A stretch of 64,000 bases of DNA from Rhizobium sp. TH135 (GTDB taxonomy: Bacteria; Pseudomonadota; Alphaproteobacteria; Rhizobiales; Rhizobiaceae), in the NCBI RefSeq assembly GCF_002855515.1, contig NZ_PKRP01000003.1:558001-622000 (forward strand). The letters run 5' to 3'. This document shows, in pieces, positions 44,385 through 53,471 of the stretch. Every line of letters begins with the position of its first letter. Within the stretch, counting starts at the first letter, position 1. The notes beneath the pieces are model-generated. The model was not told where the DNA came from. It saw only the letters and a list, made by a program, of their open reading frames with translations, and did not search any database. The position numbers and the translations under genes were made by a program.

Positions 44385-44537
44385 TCAATCCTCCTTGAGA
44401 GGGATGCTGGCCGCGTCGTCGGCAGGCTTCTTGCCGCCCGGGCGGAATGTGAAGAGCACGACTCCGACGAAAAACAGGGTCATGGCGAGCAGAGCCCAGC
44501 TGTCGGCGAAGTGGCGCATGGCGGTGTAGGTTTCCAT
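44385..44537 (-). CDS. fixQ: cbb3 cytochrome c oxidase subunit CcoQ/FixQ
   Basis: This 50-residue protein has one membrane helix (SWALLAMTLFFVGVVLFTF, about residues 13-31) followed by FRPGGKKPADDAA, the CcoQ/FixQ signature. It stabilises the oxidase complex. I chose ATG 44537 because GGAGAG lies four bases upstream; an in-frame opening to 44573 overlaps ccoO. It sits between ccoO and ccoP with a 3-bp gap to the latter. Confidence 0.93.
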   Translation of the reverse strand: METYTAMRHFADSWALLAMTLFFVGVVLFTFRPGGKKPADDAASIPLKED

Positions 44538-44547
44538 GGTGCTCTCC

Positions 44548-45279
44548 TCAGCGGTAACCGCTTGCGTCGTCATAGGTGGAGAAGTCGACCAGCGTGCCGA
44601 GCATCTGCAGATAGGCGACGAGAGCGTCCATCTCCGAAACCTGCGCGGGATTGCCGTCGAAATCGGCGACCTTGGCCTTCGGATAGCGCTCCAGAAGACC
44701 TGACGTATCGGCGTTCGGATCGGCCTGGGCGGCGAGATCGGCTTCCGCCTGGGCCATCATCTCTTCGGTATAGGGCACACCGACGAGGCTGTTGGCCTCC
44801 AGGTCCATGGTGACATTGGCGACCTTGAGCGGCGTCGTCTTCAGATACGAGTAGCTCGGCATGATCGATTCCGGCACGACGTCGCGCGGCTCTGTCAGGT
44901 GCTGAACGTGCCATTCATTCGAATAGCGGTCGCCGACGCGGGCGAGATCCGGCCCGGTGCGCTTCGAACCCCACTGGAACGGATGGTCGTACATCGACTC
45001 CGCTGCCAGTGAGTAGTGTCCGTAGCGCTCGACCTCGTCCTTGAACGGCCGGATCATCTGGCTGTGACAGACATAGCAGCCTTCACGGATATAGATGTTG
45101 CGGCCGGCCAGTTCGAGCGGTGAGTAGGGGCGCATGCCCTCCACCTTCTCGATGGTGTTCTCGAGATAGAAGAGCGGGGCGATCTCGACGATGCCGCCGA
45201 TGGTGACCACCAGAAGCGAACCGAGGAAGAGAAGGCTCGTGTTCTTCTCGAGGATTGCGTGTTTATCAAGAATGGACAT
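44548..45279 (-). CDS. fixO: cbb3 cytochrome c oxidase subunit II (monoheme CcoO/FixO)
   Basis: This 243-residue membrane-anchored cytochrome c has an N-terminal helix ([17 protein letters not shown], about residues 17-33) and a heme c site CYVCH at 68-72 in the conserved [15 protein letters not shown]. Downstream Met ligand candidates lie in [10 protein letters not shown]. It relays electrons from CcoP to CcoN. ATG 45279 is preceded by GAGGAGGG, 11 bp after the ccoN stop. Length is typical. Confidence 0.97.
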   Translation of the reverse strand: MSILDKHAILEKNTSLLFLGSLLVVTIGGIVEIAPLFYLENTIEKVEGMRPYSPLELAGRNIYIREGCYVCHSQMIRPFKDEVERYGHYSLAAESMYDHPFQWGSKRTGPDLARVGDRYSNEWHVQHLTEPRDVVPESIMPSYSYLKTTPLKVANVTMDLEANSLVGVPYTEEMMAQAEADLAAQADPNADTSGLLERYPKAKVADFDGNPAQVSEMDALVAYLQMLGTLVDFSTYDDASGYR

Positions 45280-45290
45280 GGGAGCCCTCC

Positions 45291-46931
45291 TCATTCAGCC
45301 GGCTGCAGGGCGGCGGGAGCGACCGATCCGGGGATCGGGGCTTCCTGGCGCTCATAGCCGAGGATGGTCATCAGGATGTTGTAGGCCATGATCACGCTGC
45401 CCAGCAGGTACATGGCACCGCCAACGGCACGCAGGACATAGTAGGGGAACATGGCAGCGACCGACTCGGCGAACGAGTAGACCAGGAAGCCCTGGGCATC
45501 ATATTCACGCCACATCAGACCCTGCTGGATACCCGCAACCCAGAGCACGGCGGCATAGACAACGATGCCGAGCGTGGCGAGCCAGAAGTGCCAGTTGACC
45601 ATGCGCATCGAGTAGAGGCGGTCGCGGTTCCACAACTTCGGTGTCAGGTAGTAGATCGCGCCGAAGGAGATCATGCCGACCCAGCCGAGTGCGCCCGAGT
45701 GAACGTGACCGATGGTCCATTCGGTATAGTGGCTGAGCGAGTTGACGGCCTTGATCGACATCATCGGGCCTTCGAAGGTCGACATGCCGTAGAAGGCGAT
45801 GGCAATCACCATCATGCGGATGATCGGGTCGGTGCGGATCTTGTCCCAGGCGCCAGACAGCGTCATCAGACCGTTGATCATGCCGCCCCAGGAGGGCATC
45901 CAGAGCATGACCGAGAACACCATGCCGAGCGTCTGCGCCCAGTCGGGCAGAGCCGTATAATGCAGGTGGTGCGGGCCGGCCCAGATATACATGAAGATCA
46001 GAGCCCAGAAGTGGATGATCGACAGGCGGTAGGAGTAGACCGGACGGCCGGCCTGCTTGGGCACAAAATAATACATCATGCCGAGGAAGCCTGCGGTCAG
46101 GAAGAAGCCGACGGCGTTGTGGCCATACCACCACTGGGTCAGCGCATCCTGGACACCGGCAAAGGCCGAGTAGCTTTTCACGCCGAGGAACGAGACCGGG
46201 ATCGCGAGGTTGTTGACGATGTGGAGCATCGCGATCGTGATGATGAAGGACAGGTAGAACCAGTTGGCCACATAGATGTGGCTCTCCTTGCGGGTCATCA
46301 CCGTGCCCATGAAGGTGATGAGATAGGCAACCCAGACGACAGTCAGCCAGAGGTCAACATACCATTCCGGCTCGGCATATTCCTTGCCTTGGGTGATGCC
46401 CAGGAGATAGCCGGTGGCGGCCATAATGATGAAGAACTGGTAGCCCCAGAAAACGAACCAGCCGAGGTTACCGCCGAAGAGGCGCTGGCGCGAGGTGCGC
46501 TGAACCACATAGAACGACGTTGCGATGAGCGCATTGCCGCCGAAGGCGAAGATGACGGCCGAGGTGTGCAGTGGACGCAGGCGCCCGAAGTTCAGCCAGG
46601 GCTCGATGTTGAGATCGGGATAGGCGAGCTGCAAGGCGACGACCACGCCGACCAGGAAGCCGACGACACCCCAGAAGACGGTGGCGATGACACCGTAGCG
46701 GACGACCTCGTCGAAATATTCCGACTGCGGCGCCTTGGGCTTGGAGGCGGAGGAGGATGCCACGGACGGAGCAAACTGCATCCGACGCAGCATGACGATC
46801 GTGCCCGCAGTGAGCACGAAGAACGCAACCCACATATGGGCTGCGAAGAGGCTGTCCTGGGTGAAAGCCACCCCGAGCAACGCGGCGAAGGCGAGCACCG
46901 CCATCACCAGTGTCTCTAACGTATAGTTCAT
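45291..46931 (-). CDS. fixN: cbb3 cytochrome c oxidase catalytic subunit I (CcoN/FixN)
   Basis: This 546-residue subunit carries the heme b / heme b3-CuB oxygen-reducing site of the high-affinity oxidase and pumps protons. About twelve membrane segments are visible. Conserved blocks include [26 protein letters not shown] with a heme-b His, [24 protein letters not shown] with the CuB His-Tyr pair region, and [26 protein letters not shown] chose ATG 46931 (MNYTLETLV) with GGGGGA upstream. An anaerobox lies about 110 bp upstream, so expression should rise at low oxygen. Confidence 0.97.
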   Translation of the reverse strand: MNYTLETLVMAVLAFAALLGVAFTQDSLFAAHMWVAFFVLTAGTIVMLRRMQFAPSVASSSASKPKAPQSEYFDEVVRYGVIATVFWGVVGFLVGVVVALQLAYPDLNIEPWLNFGRLRPLHTSAVIFAFGGNALIATSFYVVQRTSRQRLFGGNLGWFVFWGYQFFIIMAATGYLLGITQGKEYAEPEWYVDLWLTVVWVAYLITFMGTVMTRKESHIYVANWFYLSFIITIAMLHIVNNLAIPVSFLGVKSYSAFAGVQDALTQWWYGHNAVGFFLTAGFLGMMYYFVPKQAGRPVYSYRLSIIHFWALIFMYIWAGPHHLHYTALPDWAQTLGMVFSVMLWMPSWGGMINGLMTLSGAWDKIRTDPIIRMMVIAIAFYGMSTFEGPMMSIKAVNSLSHYTEWTIGHVHSGALGWVGMISFGAIYYLTPKLWNRDRLYSMRMVNWHFWLATLGIVVYAAVLWVAGIQQGLMWREYDAQGFLVYSFAESVAAMFPYYVLRAVGGAMYLLGSVIMAYNILMTILGYERQEAPIPGSVAPAALQPAE

Positions 46932-47037
46932 TGTTGGAATCCCCCAACGCTTGCTGATCTCATCGCGGGGGCTTGTGCCCAATGGGCCGAACCTCCCGCG
47001 TCGGATGCACCAATCGCATTGGGTGGCTCAAGCTACC

Positions 47038-47051
47038 TTGATCCAAGTCAA
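47038..47051 (-). promoter_or_regulatory. Anaerobox (FNR/FixK-type site) upstream of fixN
   Basis: TTGATCCAAGTCAA matches the FNR/FixK consensus TTGAT-N4-ATCAA with one substitution. It lies 107 bp from the fixN start on one side and 158 bp from the hemerythrin-like gene on the other, so it could serve either or both. Confidence 0.8.
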
Positions 47052-47208
47052 TGCGGGTCTCTCTAAAATTGGCGAGGTTTGGAGATGCAATCGGGTTCGC
47101 GATCCCTCAGGCACCAAGGCTTTCGATCGCAAAATGCAAGGATCCGATGCGCGTGTCTTGGAGCACTGGGGAGCCGTGCGGCGGAGAACCCCGTTGGAGA
47201 GAACGGAC

Positions 47209-47730
47209 ATGCTGACGAACATGCAGAATGGCAAAGCCGACAATAGCAATACGAGGACGGGGAACCGTCTGCTCGATGCGGGCAAGCGTGATCTCGCCTG
47301 GCTATATCGTGCCCATACCGAACAACTCGCGCTCTGCCGGGAACTGGAGGAAATCGCCGACTCACTGCCGGCGAGCATCAACCGGCAGAAGTGCATCTAT
47401 GCGGCAAAGGCCTTAGGCCCCCTGATCAAGGGGATCCACCACTATGAGGAGACGGTCCTCTTCCCGCAGCTCGAGGCAAGCCCCGATGCGACCGATGCCC
47501 TCGGGCCGACGCTGGAGAGGCTGAAGTTCGAGCATTGCGAGGATGAGTGCTTTGCCGAGGAGCTGACGGATGCGCTGCTCAAGCTCGGCTCTGGCGACCG
47601 CGTGAACATGGAGGCCGTCGGCTATATGCTCCGCGGTTTCTTTGAAGGCATCCGCCGCCACATCGCCTTTGAACGAGAGCACCTGTTGCAGGGCGTGACG
47701 GCAGAAGAATTGCAGGCGGTCGGGCGCTGA
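47209..47730 (+). CDS. Hemerythrin-like HHE domain protein
   Basis: This 173-residue cytosolic protein has a four-helix hemerythrin-type domain. Candidate iron ligands are the His in WLYRAHTEQLALCRELEEIA near residue 31, HHYEETVLFPQLE near residues 82-94, FEHCEDECFAEEL, and the C-terminal RRHIAFEREHLL. Such domains bind di-iron and can sense or store oxygen or nitric oxide. ATG 47209 has GGAGAG upstream. It is divergent from fixN and shares a 277-bp control region containing an anaerobox, suggesting a low-oxygen or NO-related role (inference). Confidence 0.82.
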   Translation: MLTNMQNGKADNSNTRTGNRLLDAGKRDLAWLYRAHTEQLALCRELEEIADSLPASINRQKCIYAAKALGPLIKGIHHYEETVLFPQLEASPDATDALGPTLERLKFEHCEDECFAEELTDALLKLGSGDRVNMEAVGYMLRGFFEGIRRHIAFEREHLLQGVTAEELQAVGR

Positions 47731-47764
47731 AGCCCCTGCCCGCCTGCCAAACCAGCAGGCACCT

Positions 47765-48496
47765 TCAGGCCGCGACGTCGCCGAATACGGGTTCCGACTC
47801 GCCGAGCGTCAGGATGGCACCGCTGACGCTGCCATCGGCTGCACGCAAAGGCGCGTATCGGCCACGCATATCGCTTTTGGCCATCCCAGCCGAGATCCTG
47901 GCGACGAAGGAGCCGGAACGGCCTGCAAAGGCGGCGTCCAGCGCATCCTGCAGCCAGTCGTCATTGCCATCAGCAAGACAGAGATCGAACACACTGCGCC
48001 CAATGATCTCCATCTGCCGCATGCCCAGCATGCCGGCCATAGCCGTATTGGCAAACAGATAGCGATAGTCCCGCGTGACGACCGCCACATGCTCCGGCAG
48101 ATTGTTGAGAATGGCTTCGTTCAGCTGAATGTCGTCGCCACCCTGAAGAGGACGCGCCGAAGATGCCTTCGGCGCCGGGATCTCCTGGCTCCGCCTCGGG
48201 CCGAAATAGCGCTCCACCAGAAGCGTCAGCATGGACGCATGGCGAAGCACGCAGGTCCGGTCATCGGCATCTTCACGCAGGAGTTTCGTCAGCAAACGCA
48301 TCTGCAGATAGATGTCGTCGAAATCCGTCGCGCGATAACTGATGAGAGCCGAAATCAGCGGATCGATCTCGCGATCGAGCACGCGAACAAGCTGGTCATC
48401 ACCGCTGCGAACAGCCTGCTGCAACTGAAGGTTCTTCAACGAAACCGCTTCGAACATTGCGCGCAGATTCGAATCACGGAATTCGTCAAAAGACAT
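47765..48496 (-). CDS. PAS domain-containing protein
   Basis: This 243-residue protein has a helical N-terminal half (residues 1-115) and a PAS fold in the C-terminal half (about 125-240). The PAS region includes EAILNNLPEHVAVVTRDYRYLFANTAMAGMLGM and IIGRSVFDLCLADGNDDWLQ. No output domain (kinase, HTH or GGDEF) follows, so it may act by binding a partner. I chose ATG 48496 because GAGG lies six bases upstream; ATG 48508 is possible. It converges with the hemerythrin-like gene. Ligand and target are unknown. Confidence 0.82.
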   Translation of the reverse strand: MSFDEFRDSNLRAMFEAVSLKNLQLQQAVRSGDDQLVRVLDREIDPLISALISYRATDFDDIYLQMRLLTKLLREDADDRTCVLRHASMLTLLVERYFGPRRSQEIPAPKASSARPLQGGDDIQLNEAILNNLPEHVAVVTRDYRYLFANTAMAGMLGMRQMEIIGRSVFDLCLADGNDDWLQDALDAAFAGRSGSFVARISAGMAKSDMRGRYAPLRAADGSVSGAILTLGESEPVFGDVAA

Positions 48497-48732
48497 TCGC
48501 AACCTCATCCCTCAGATGTGACAAAAGAACCCGACACGTCACAGACAATTGGGCGTCCGTAACATGAGGTTGCGTCACCTTCAATCGGCACGGGCACCGG
48601 GTCGCAGCGCAGCCCAAAAAATATCGGCCCACCTTTGTGAAATGAATGATGAAAAGTCGGACTTACGGGCAGACTGCCGCGCTCGTGCGCTGCAGCGAAT
48701 CGACTCGGTTGGTAACAGGCTGAGGGTCGGTC

Positions 48733-49662
48733 CTAGATCGACCGCTTGATGTCCCAGCGGTCATGATACCAGAGCCATTGCTCGGGATATTCACGAACCC
48801 AGGATTCGACCTTGTCGTTCAAGAGCTGTGCCGTGGCCGTGACGTCGATCTGGCCCTTTTCGTTGCGCGGCAGCACAACCTGAGGCTCGATCTCCAGACG
48901 GAACCGGTTCCCCGGCAGGCGGATACAGCGGGCCGGATAGACCTCGCAGTCGAACTGTCGAGCGAGCTTAGCAAGCAGCGGATTGGTGCGAACCGGATTG
49001 CCGAAGAACTGCGTTTCCACGCCCTTCCAGAACTTCTGGTCAACGAGCACGCCAACGCCACCGCCCTGCTCCAGCTGGCGCGCCAGCGCAAACGACGATC
49101 CCGCATGGGACGGCACAAGATTGCCCATGCGCTTGCGGCGGAATTCGAAGACCTTGTCGGCGATATAGGGATTGTTAGGCGGCCGGAAGAGGACCGTTAC
49201 GAACAGCCCGAAGGCGGCACCCGCGACCGGCAAAAGCTCGAAGTTGGCGGTGTGCCCGGTAAAGACGATGAAGGGGCGAGGATTGTCCCGCAGGTCGAGG
49301 AACTGCTCGACGCCCGACACTTCCACCCTGCCCTCGCCAGGCTTTTCGGGATCGAAATCGAAGAGACGATCGAGGAACACGTATTCGGCGGCAAGCCGGC
49401 CCATATGGCCCCAGCTTGCCAGCGCAATGACCTCGCGCTCCTCTTCCGACTTCTCCGGAAAGGCGCGGCGCAAATTCACCTGCATCAGCCGATGACGTTT
49501 GGTCTTCGGTCCCACCCAGCGCATCAGCCGATCGGCGAAGTTGATCGCCGAGTCAGCCGGAAAGATCTTGAGCGCAGTCAGAAAGCCAAAGGCGATCTGG
49601 GCGACTGACCAGTGATAGAACTTGCGCAGCGCCAGAACGATGCGGGTGACGAGCATCCGCAC
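48733..49662 (-). CDS. lpxXL: Lipid A very-long-chain acyltransferase LpxXL
   Basis: This 309-residue membrane-associated enzyme belongs to the LpxL/HtrB acyltransferase family. Conserved blocks are the N-terminal membrane-binding helix, FTGHTANFELLP carrying the catalytic H-x4-E (near residues 139-147), FRPPNNPYIADKV, and GGGVGVLVDQKFWKGV. In rhizobia LpxXL moves the 27-hydroxyoctacosanoyl group from AcpXL to lipid A; its position as the last gene of the acpXL cluster supports that specific role. The GTG at 49662 is used, 4 bp after the dehydrogenase stop; ATG 49656 is an alternative. Confidence 0.93.
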   Translation of the reverse strand: MRMLVTRIVLALRKFYHWSVAQIAFGFLTALKIFPADSAINFADRLMRWVGPKTKRHRLMQVNLRRAFPEKSEEEREVIALASWGHMGRLAAEYVFLDRLFDFDPEKPGEGRVEVSGVEQFLDLRDNPRPFIVFTGHTANFELLPVAGAAFGLFVTVLFRPPNNPYIADKVFEFRRKRMGNLVPSHAGSSFALARQLEQGGGVGVLVDQKFWKGVETQFFGNPVRTNPLLAKLARQFDCEVYPARCIRLPGNRFRLEIEPQVVLPRNEKGQIDVTATAQLLNDKVESWVREYPEQWLWYHDRWDIKRSI

Positions 49663-49666
49663 GCGA

Positions 49667-50695
49667 TCAATCCATCTTCAGGATGATCTTGCCAAACACC
49701 TGGCGGCCTTCCATGCGGGCAAGCGCCTTGTCGATGTCATCAAACGAGACCTGCGTGTCGATGACGGGATGCACGAGGCCGCGCGCCATCTTCTGCATGG
49801 CGTCCGCCATGTTTTCCATCCGGCAGCCGAAAGAGCCGAAAAGCTTCAGCTGCTGCTGGAAGAGCATCATCAGGTTCACTTCGGTCGACACACCCGAGGT
49901 CGAACCGCAGGTCACGAGGCGGCCGCCGCGCTTCAGGCAGAACATCGAAGCCGCAAACGTGTCCTTGCCGACATGTTCGAAGACGACGTCGACGCCCTTC
50001 TTCTTGGTGATCTTGCGGACCATGCCTTCGAAGCGATCGGTGCGGTAGTTGATGACGTGATCGGCGCCGAGTGCCTTGGCCGGCTCGATCTTGTCGTCGG
50101 AGCCGACGGTGGTGATGACAGTGCAGCCGATCTTCTTGGCAAGCTGGATGGCAGCCGTGCCGATGCCGGAGCCGCCGGCATGGATGAGGATAGTTTCACC
50201 CGGCTGGAGCTTGGCATTGTCGAACAACATGTGCTCGACGGTGCCGAAGGTAACAGGCGCGAGAGCCGCAGCAACCGCATCAACGCCCGGAGGGGCAGGC
50301 ACCAGCAGGCGGGCCGGCAGATTGATCTTTTCCTGGGCAAAGCCGTCGAGATGGAAGCCGTGAACGCCAGAGACGTTCTCACACAGATTGTCGCGGCCCT
50401 CACGGCAGGGCTTGCAGAGACCGCAGGTGCGCGCGCCGTAGACGGCGGCGAGTTGGCCCGGCAGGATATTGCCAACGCCGGGACCGATCGCCTCGACAAC
50501 ACCGGAGGCTTCCGCACCGATGACGAGCGGCATCTTGCGCTTGGCAAACGCCATGCCACGCCAGCCCCAGACGTCGATATGGTTCAGCGCGACGGCCTTG
50601 ACGCGCAGCGTAACCTCGCCCGGACCCGGTGCATCCGGCTCCGGCAGGTCGACGATTTCAAGCTTGCGGTCTTCGACGAGTTGCAATGCGCGCAT
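49667..50695 (-). CDS. Zinc-type medium-chain dehydrogenase of the VLCFA cluster
   Basis: This 342-residue protein is a zinc-containing medium-chain alcohol dehydrogenase/reductase. It has NHIDVWGWRGM and GAEASGVVEAIG at catalytic-zinc positions, a structural Cys group in CGLCKPCREGRDNLC, and the Rossmann motif GGSGIGTAAIQLAKKIG near residue 165. In rhizobia the equivalent gene lies in the acpXL cluster and is thought to take part in C28 fatty acid synthesis, possibly as an enoyl reductase; that role is inferred from context. GAAGGAAA precedes the start. A repeat element separates it from fabF1. Confidence 0.88.
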   Translation of the reverse strand: MRALQLVEDRKLEIVDLPEPDAPGPGEVTLRVKAVALNHIDVWGWRGMAFAKRKMPLVIGAEASGVVEAIGPGVGNILPGQLAAVYGARTCGLCKPCREGRDNLCENVSGVHGFHLDGFAQEKINLPARLLVPAPPGVDAVAAALAPVTFGTVEHMLFDNAKLQPGETILIHAGGSGIGTAAIQLAKKIGCTVITTVGSDDKIEPAKALGADHVINYRTDRFEGMVRKITKKKGVDVVFEHVGKDTFAASMFCLKRGGRLVTCGSTSGVSTEVNLMMLFQQQLKLFGSFGCRMENMADAMQKMARGLVHPVIDTQVSFDDIDKALARMEGRQVFGKIILKMD

Positions 50696-50754
50696 GACAT
50701 GTTTCCTTCAGGGTCTATGGGGCGGATGCAGATGACGCGTCGTCACGCTCTCAT

Positions 50755-50843
50755 CGTCAAACCAGGGCTGCCCCCGGGCATCTGCCGACCTTCGTTGTTC
50801 TTGCGAGGTGCGTTGATCCCCGGCTGAAAGCCGAGGATGACGT
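50755..50843. repeat. Dispersed palindromic repeat inside the VLCFA cluster
   Basis: The right arm (GATCCCCGGCTGAAAGCCGAGGATGACG, ending at 50843) matches the arms at 728-862 and 22408-22493. The left arm near 50755-50785 (TCGTCAAACCAGGGCTGCCCCCGGGCATCTG) is diverged. It occupies the 169-bp gap between fabF1 and the dehydrogenase gene. Confidence 0.6.
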
Positions 50844-50864
50844 CCCGAATTGTTGGCGCAGGCC

Positions 50865-52154
50865 TTAGACCGGTTCCCGCGTCATGACAAGGCTGGCGTT
50901 CTGACCGCCAAAGCCGAAGGAGTTGGAGAGCACAGCCGAAACCGAGGCCTCCCGCTTCACGTTCGGCACCACATCGAGCACGATCGAAGGATCGGGGTTC
51001 GTGTAGTTGATGGTTGGCGGCACCGTGCCGGTCAGCATGGTCTGGATCGAGAACACCGCTTCGACTGCACCGGCAGCCGTCAGCGTATGGCCGATCATCG
51101 ACTTGTTCGACGAAGCCGGAATGGCGTCCTTCAAGCGGTCACCGAAGACCGAGAGCATGGCGCCATATTCCATCTTGTCGTTCTCGGGCGTCGATGTGCC
51201 ATGGGCATTGATATAACCGATGGCATCCTCGGACAGGCCGGCATCGACAAGCGCTGCCTTGATCGTCGCGATCGCAGGACCGCCATCCGGCGAAGAGCGC
51301 GTGCGGTGGAAGTGGTCGGCCTTTTCGCCGCAGCCCTTGATGATGCCGAGCACCTTGGCGCCACGGGCAACAGCCGATTCCAGCGATTCCAGGACGAGGG
51401 TTGCCGCACCCTCGGCGATGACGAAGCCGTCGCGTTCCTTGCTGAACGGCTTGGATGCCTTTTCCGGCGGATCGTTCTGTGTGGACAGTGCCGAGAGCAG
51501 CGAGAAGCGGATCACGGCTTCCGGGCTGATCGAACCGTCGGTCGCAACCGTCAGCGCCCGCTCGGTGCGGCCCTGACGGATCGCCTCGACGCCGAGCTGG
51601 ATGGCGGTCGCACCCGAAGCACAGGCCGTCGACAGCGTCACGGGCAGGCCGCGCGTGCCGAACTTGTCGGAGAGGCGCTCGGAGATCGAGCCGAACTGAA
51701 CGGCTTCAAGGAAGACCGGATCGGGCTGTTCGCGCATGGCGGCAAGGAAGCGGTCATAGGCATCGCCCGGTTGGGTCGAGGCCGGCGCCCGCTCGGCCAG
51801 CGCAAACCGATCATGCCATTCCGGCTCGACCGGTGGGGCTGCCAGGAAGAGCGGGCCGTTGAAGTCGCCATTGATGCCGGCCTGGGCCAGCGCCTCGATG
51901 GTCGTTTCGCGAGCGAGCGCATAGGAGCGTTCGACGGCATTGTTGGCGGGCACGGCGATGAAATCGACGGTACCACCAATGCGGGTCGACATGCCCTCGG
52001 TGTCGAAGCGCTTGATATAGTGGATCCCGGACTGGCCTGACGTCAGTTTCGACCAGTTATCGGAGAGGCCCTGGCCGAGCGAGGTGATGACGCCCATGCC
52101 GGTAACGGCGATGATCGGGCGGCCGAGATGATCCTTGAAGCGGCTGTCGGTCAT
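50865..52154 (-). CDS. Beta-ketoacyl-ACP synthase of VLCFA synthesis (FabF1-type)
   Basis: This 429-residue condensing enzyme extends acyl-AcpXL chains by two carbons. It has a complete KAS II active site: the nucleophile Cys in STACASGATAIQLG, the first His in INAHGTSTPENDKMEYGAM, and the second His in SNKSMIGHTLTAAGAVEA. The C-terminal GGQNASLVM is also typical. ATG 52154 lies 13 bp after the fabF2 stop. It lies in the conserved rhizobial acpXL gene order and probably pairs with FabF2, which lacks these catalytic residues. Confidence 0.93.
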   Translation of the reverse strand: MTDSRFKDHLGRPIIAVTGMGVITSLGQGLSDNWSKLTSGQSGIHYIKRFDTEGMSTRIGGTVDFIAVPANNAVERSYALARETTIEALAQAGINGDFNGPLFLAAPPVEPEWHDRFALAERAPASTQPGDAYDRFLAAMREQPDPVFLEAVQFGSISERLSDKFGTRGLPVTLSTACASGATAIQLGVEAIRQGRTERALTVATDGSISPEAVIRFSLLSALSTQNDPPEKASKPFSKERDGFVIAEGAATLVLESLESAVARGAKVLGIIKGCGEKADHFHRTRSSPDGGPAIATIKAALVDAGLSEDAIGYINAHGTSTPENDKMEYGAMLSVFGDRLKDAIPASSNKSMIGHTLTAAGAVEAVFSIQTMLTGTVPPTINYTNPDPSIVLDVVPNVKREASVSAVLSNSFGFGGQNASLVMTREPV

Positions 52155-52167
52155 GGATCTATCCTTC

Positions 52168-53370
52168 TCACGCATTCGCCGAGAGCACGGCGAGGCCTTC
52201 GCCCCGCACATAGCCGACGGTGGAGATGATGGCATGTTTGGCCGGACCGGCCTGGGCGGCTTCGTTGGCCGGATCGAAAGCGGGCACTGAGGCACCGGCA
52301 TCGATGGCAAGTGCTGCAAGCGCCAGACCCGCCGGGAACTGCGCTTCGACCGAATGACCGATCGATCCGGCATAACCCCGCACCGGCATGCCGGCAAAAC
52401 GTTCCGTAAGGTGAGTCTTCTCACGTCGCGTCAACTCGGCGAGACCAGAGGCGCCCGAGAAGACGACGGTATCGGCGGCAGACAGGGACGCGGCTTCAGG
52501 AACCATGCGGGCCAGGCGCGCCTCAAGCTTGCCTTCGTCGCGATTGCCACGATCGCCTTCGACCGCGTCCAGCACCGCATAGATATGCGCGCCGCGCGCT
52601 TCGGCATGTTCGCGCGATTCCAGCACCAGGAAGGCGCCGACCGTGCCGAGGATCATGCCGCCGCCGGAGGATCCGTCACGCGACCAGAGCGGCTGCCACG
52701 GCCCCGTCTGATGGGCGCGGATGCCTTCGACGAGCAGCAGGATGTCGGGGCGTTCGGCAACAAAGGCGCCGCCGACGAGCGTATGCGTCGACTGGCCGGC
52801 CTTGATGCGGGCGAAGGCAGTTGCGATCGCGGATATGCCGGCCGCCTCTTCACCCATGAAGGTGCGTGAGGAACCGGTGACCTTGTGAACGATCGAGATA
52901 TTGCCGGCGAGCAGGTTGGAGAGCTGCGCCAGGAAGAGGGTAGGACGAAGCTCGGTTTTGAGCTTCTCGATCAGGAATTTTTCGCGGTCGTTGCGCTTCA
53001 GCGCCTCGTCGACGATCAGGCTGTCGACGGCAATGTCACGCTCGCCGCCACCGGCTGCCACGATCAGGTCCATCGAGCCGCAGGCGTCGACATCGTCCTT
53101 CATGCCGGCATCGTCGAGCGCGAGGCCCGCTGCGAACACGCCGAGTCGCTGCCAGTTTTCCATTTGGCGCTGGTCCTTGCGCCCGATCTGCTCCGACCAG
53201 TCGATCTCGGGCAGCTTGTGCACGACATAGGGCTTGAACTTATCGGCCTCGAGAACCGGTTCCGGAGCCGTCTTCGCAGATAGCAGCGCGAGATGCGCAT
53301 CCTTGCCGGTGCCGTGGCAGGTGACGATCCCGACGCCGGTGATCACCACATCATTCGGTTGTTTGACCAT
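52168..53370 (-). CDS. Ketosynthase-like protein lacking catalytic Cys (FabF2 of VLCFA cluster)
   Basis: This 400-residue protein has the KAS fold (DVVITGVGIVTCHGTG at the start) but not the KAS chemistry. At the nucleophile position the sequence reads GSSRTFMGEEAAG (166-178), and alignment by the following helix puts Glu175 where FabF has Cys. The first catalytic His motif (NAHGT) is replaced by SGASGLAEL; the second His is kept in SIGHSVEAQF. This pattern recalls KS-beta/chain-length-factor or KSQ proteins. ATG 53370 has GAGAGG upstream. It lies between fabZ and fabF1. Confidence 0.9.
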   Translation of the reverse strand: MVKQPNDVVITGVGIVTCHGTGKDAHLALLSAKTAPEPVLEADKFKPYVVHKLPEIDWSEQIGRKDQRQMENWQRLGVFAAGLALDDAGMKDDVDACGSMDLIVAAGGGERDIAVDSLIVDEALKRNDREKFLIEKLKTELRPTLFLAQLSNLLAGNISIVHKVTGSSRTFMGEEAAGISAIATAFARIKAGQSTHTLVGGAFVAERPDILLLVEGIRAHQTGPWQPLWSRDGSSGGGMILGTVGAFLVLESREHAEARGAHIYAVLDAVEGDRGNRDEGKLEARLARMVPEAASLSAADTVVFSGASGLAELTRREKTHLTERFAGMPVRGYAGSIGHSVEAQFPAGLALAALAIDAGASVPAFDPANEAAQAGPAKHAIISTVGYVRGEGLAVLSANA

Positions 53371-53471
53371 ATGCAATCCTCTCGCCGGCAGGCTGGCCAG
53401 CGTAAAATGCGGGTTTTCCCGAATAAGGCCCCAAGGTCAATAGGAATTGCGCCCTTGCGGCCGAATGCGCC

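Noticed and set aside
45255-46919. Long open frame on the plus strand opposite fixN (and similar ones opposite sdaA, the GH43 and Gfo genes, the ABC genes and fixG)
   Set aside because: The minus-strand genes have clear family motifs; the opposite frames have Arg/His/Asp-rich composition, no recognisable domains and no ribosome sites. They are side effects of high GC content.
48509-48732. Small gene or RNA between lpxXL and the PAS gene
   Set aside because: No open frame with a ribosome site and no clear stem-loop was found; it appears to be plain intergenic DNA.
52168-53370. FabF2 as a decayed pseudogene
   Set aside because: The frame is intact over 400 codons, the fold motifs are kept and the gene lies in a conserved cluster; loss of Cys is better explained by a partner role.
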